Part shown: positions 63,829 to 64,000 of the stretch, piece after piece
Position numbering within the stretch: the first letter of the stretch is position 1
How the letters are laid out: each line of letters opens with the position of its first letter
From: Bacteroidales bacterium
GTDB taxonomy: Bacteria; Bacteroidota; Bacteroidia; Bacteroidales; UBA3663
Direction of reading: 5' to 3'
Assembly (NCBI GenBank): GCA_017618715.1
Contig: JAFZTS010000026.1
Coordinates: 43,693-107,692, forward strand
DNA: 64,000 nt
Notes under the pieces: generated by a model
The model's input: only the letters and a program-made list of their open reading frames with translations
What the model was told of the DNA's origin: nothing
The model's database searches: none
Translations under genes and position numbers: made by a program

Positions 63829-64000
63829 TGAGGAGGTAAAAGAGGGAGTTTGAGGATATCCATTTTTGCGGATTTGTTGCAAGAGGAGGATCATGCAGTG
63901 GAAGCAATCATAGCTGTAGGCCACTGGAAGCAGGATTTGGTCGTTGCGAGCGTTGCAGCGTTGCAGTGTTGCAGTTCGATTACACCAATTTCGAAAAAAG
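63814..64000 (-). CDS. 3' end of an unidentified frame, cut by right edge
   Basis: The reverse strand is open from the right edge to a TAA at 63814-63816 (62 codons). The readable peptide includes TATLQRCNAR, LLPVAYSYDCFHC and ends SSKRKM. An 8-bp repeat (cgttgcag, 63951-63974) encodes part of it. The ATLQRCN type of segment is something I associate with Bacteroidota mobile-element primase/VirE-like proteins, but this fragment is too short to identify. It may also be chance. Confidence 0.3.
   Translation of the reverse strand, partial: FFRNWCNRTATLQRCNARNDQILLPVAYSYDCFHCMILLLQQIRKNGYPQTPSFTSSKRKM
63951..63974 (+). repeat. 8-bp tandem repeat near right edge
   Basis: Three octamers cgttgcag, cgttgcag, tgttgcag follow each other, with a diverged copy just before (63942). 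They form a third period class beside the 9-bp and 7-bp tracts. Confidence 0.75.

Overview
The window looks like a chromosomal segment of a Bacteroidota member, most likely Prevotellaceae or another Bacteroidales with moderately high GC. The evidence is a SusC/SusD pair with an adjacent hybrid two-component regulator, promoters of the Bacteroidota type (TTTG, about 20 bp, TAnnTTTG), a FeoA-FeoB fusion, a long SecA (1149 aa), a tiny histone H1-like protein, DUF4421, DUF4153 and DUF4105 proteins, and a BspA-like surface protein. I see no rRNA, tRNA, CRISPR array, transposase or phage genes.

Layout. 1-8969 (minus) is one operon read right to left: a DapA-family aldolase, a sodium:solute symporter, an iron alcohol dehydrogenase, a PdxA-family dehydrogenase, a DUF1537 sugar-acid kinase and a secreted LacZ-type GH2 that runs off the left edge. 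Kinase plus PdxA is the signature of D-threonate-type four-carbon sugar-acid catabolism. 9172-14111 holds a patatin-like lipase, a DUF4421 protein, a HAD hydrolase, an ECF sigma factor with a small membrane partner, and a DUF3089 lipoprotein hydrolase. 14245-33313 is a pectin/rhamnogalacturonan locus: susC, susD, a PQQ-propeller/DUF362 fusion and a second GH2 on the minus strand, divergent from a PL11 lyase, a hybrid two-component regulator and a GH28 on the plus strand, followed by a secreted esterase and a 46-residue protein. 33487-46394 has a beta-helix protein, an outer-membrane barrel, a DUF4153 membrane protein, an alpha-2-macroglobulin with a degenerate thioester site and a PL1 pectate lyase.

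46632-53344 (minus) carries secA, a degenerate alkaline-phosphatase-fold protein, a DUF4105/Lnb-like membrane protein and a histone H1-like gene. 53586-57918 (plus) is a compact four-gene cassette: nucleotidyltransferase/ATP-grasp fusion, CDP-alcohol phosphatidyltransferase, LPG-synthase-like membrane protein and HAD protein. It is probably for a phospholipid head group, perhaps an inositol lipid. 58076-60613 is feoAB plus a Cys-rich accessory protein. 60788-63217 (minus) is a BspA-like protein. The last ~780 bases are mostly non-coding, with an inverted repeat and the 3' end of an unidentified minus-strand frame.

The most unusual feature is not a gene. Six dispersed tracts of 9-bp tandem repeats, most of whose units are built around a near-palindromic core (TTCGAA-, TCTAGA- or GAGTAC-like), lie at gene junctions or inside genes in frame. 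One bridges two convergent genes and supplies both stop codons. A second class with a 7-bp period (ATGGGTT, ATAACCA/TTAACCC, TAATTGT, GTAAAAT) occurs only outside genes, mostly next to start codons. This suggests a genome-wide repeat system in which period decides where a tract can settle.
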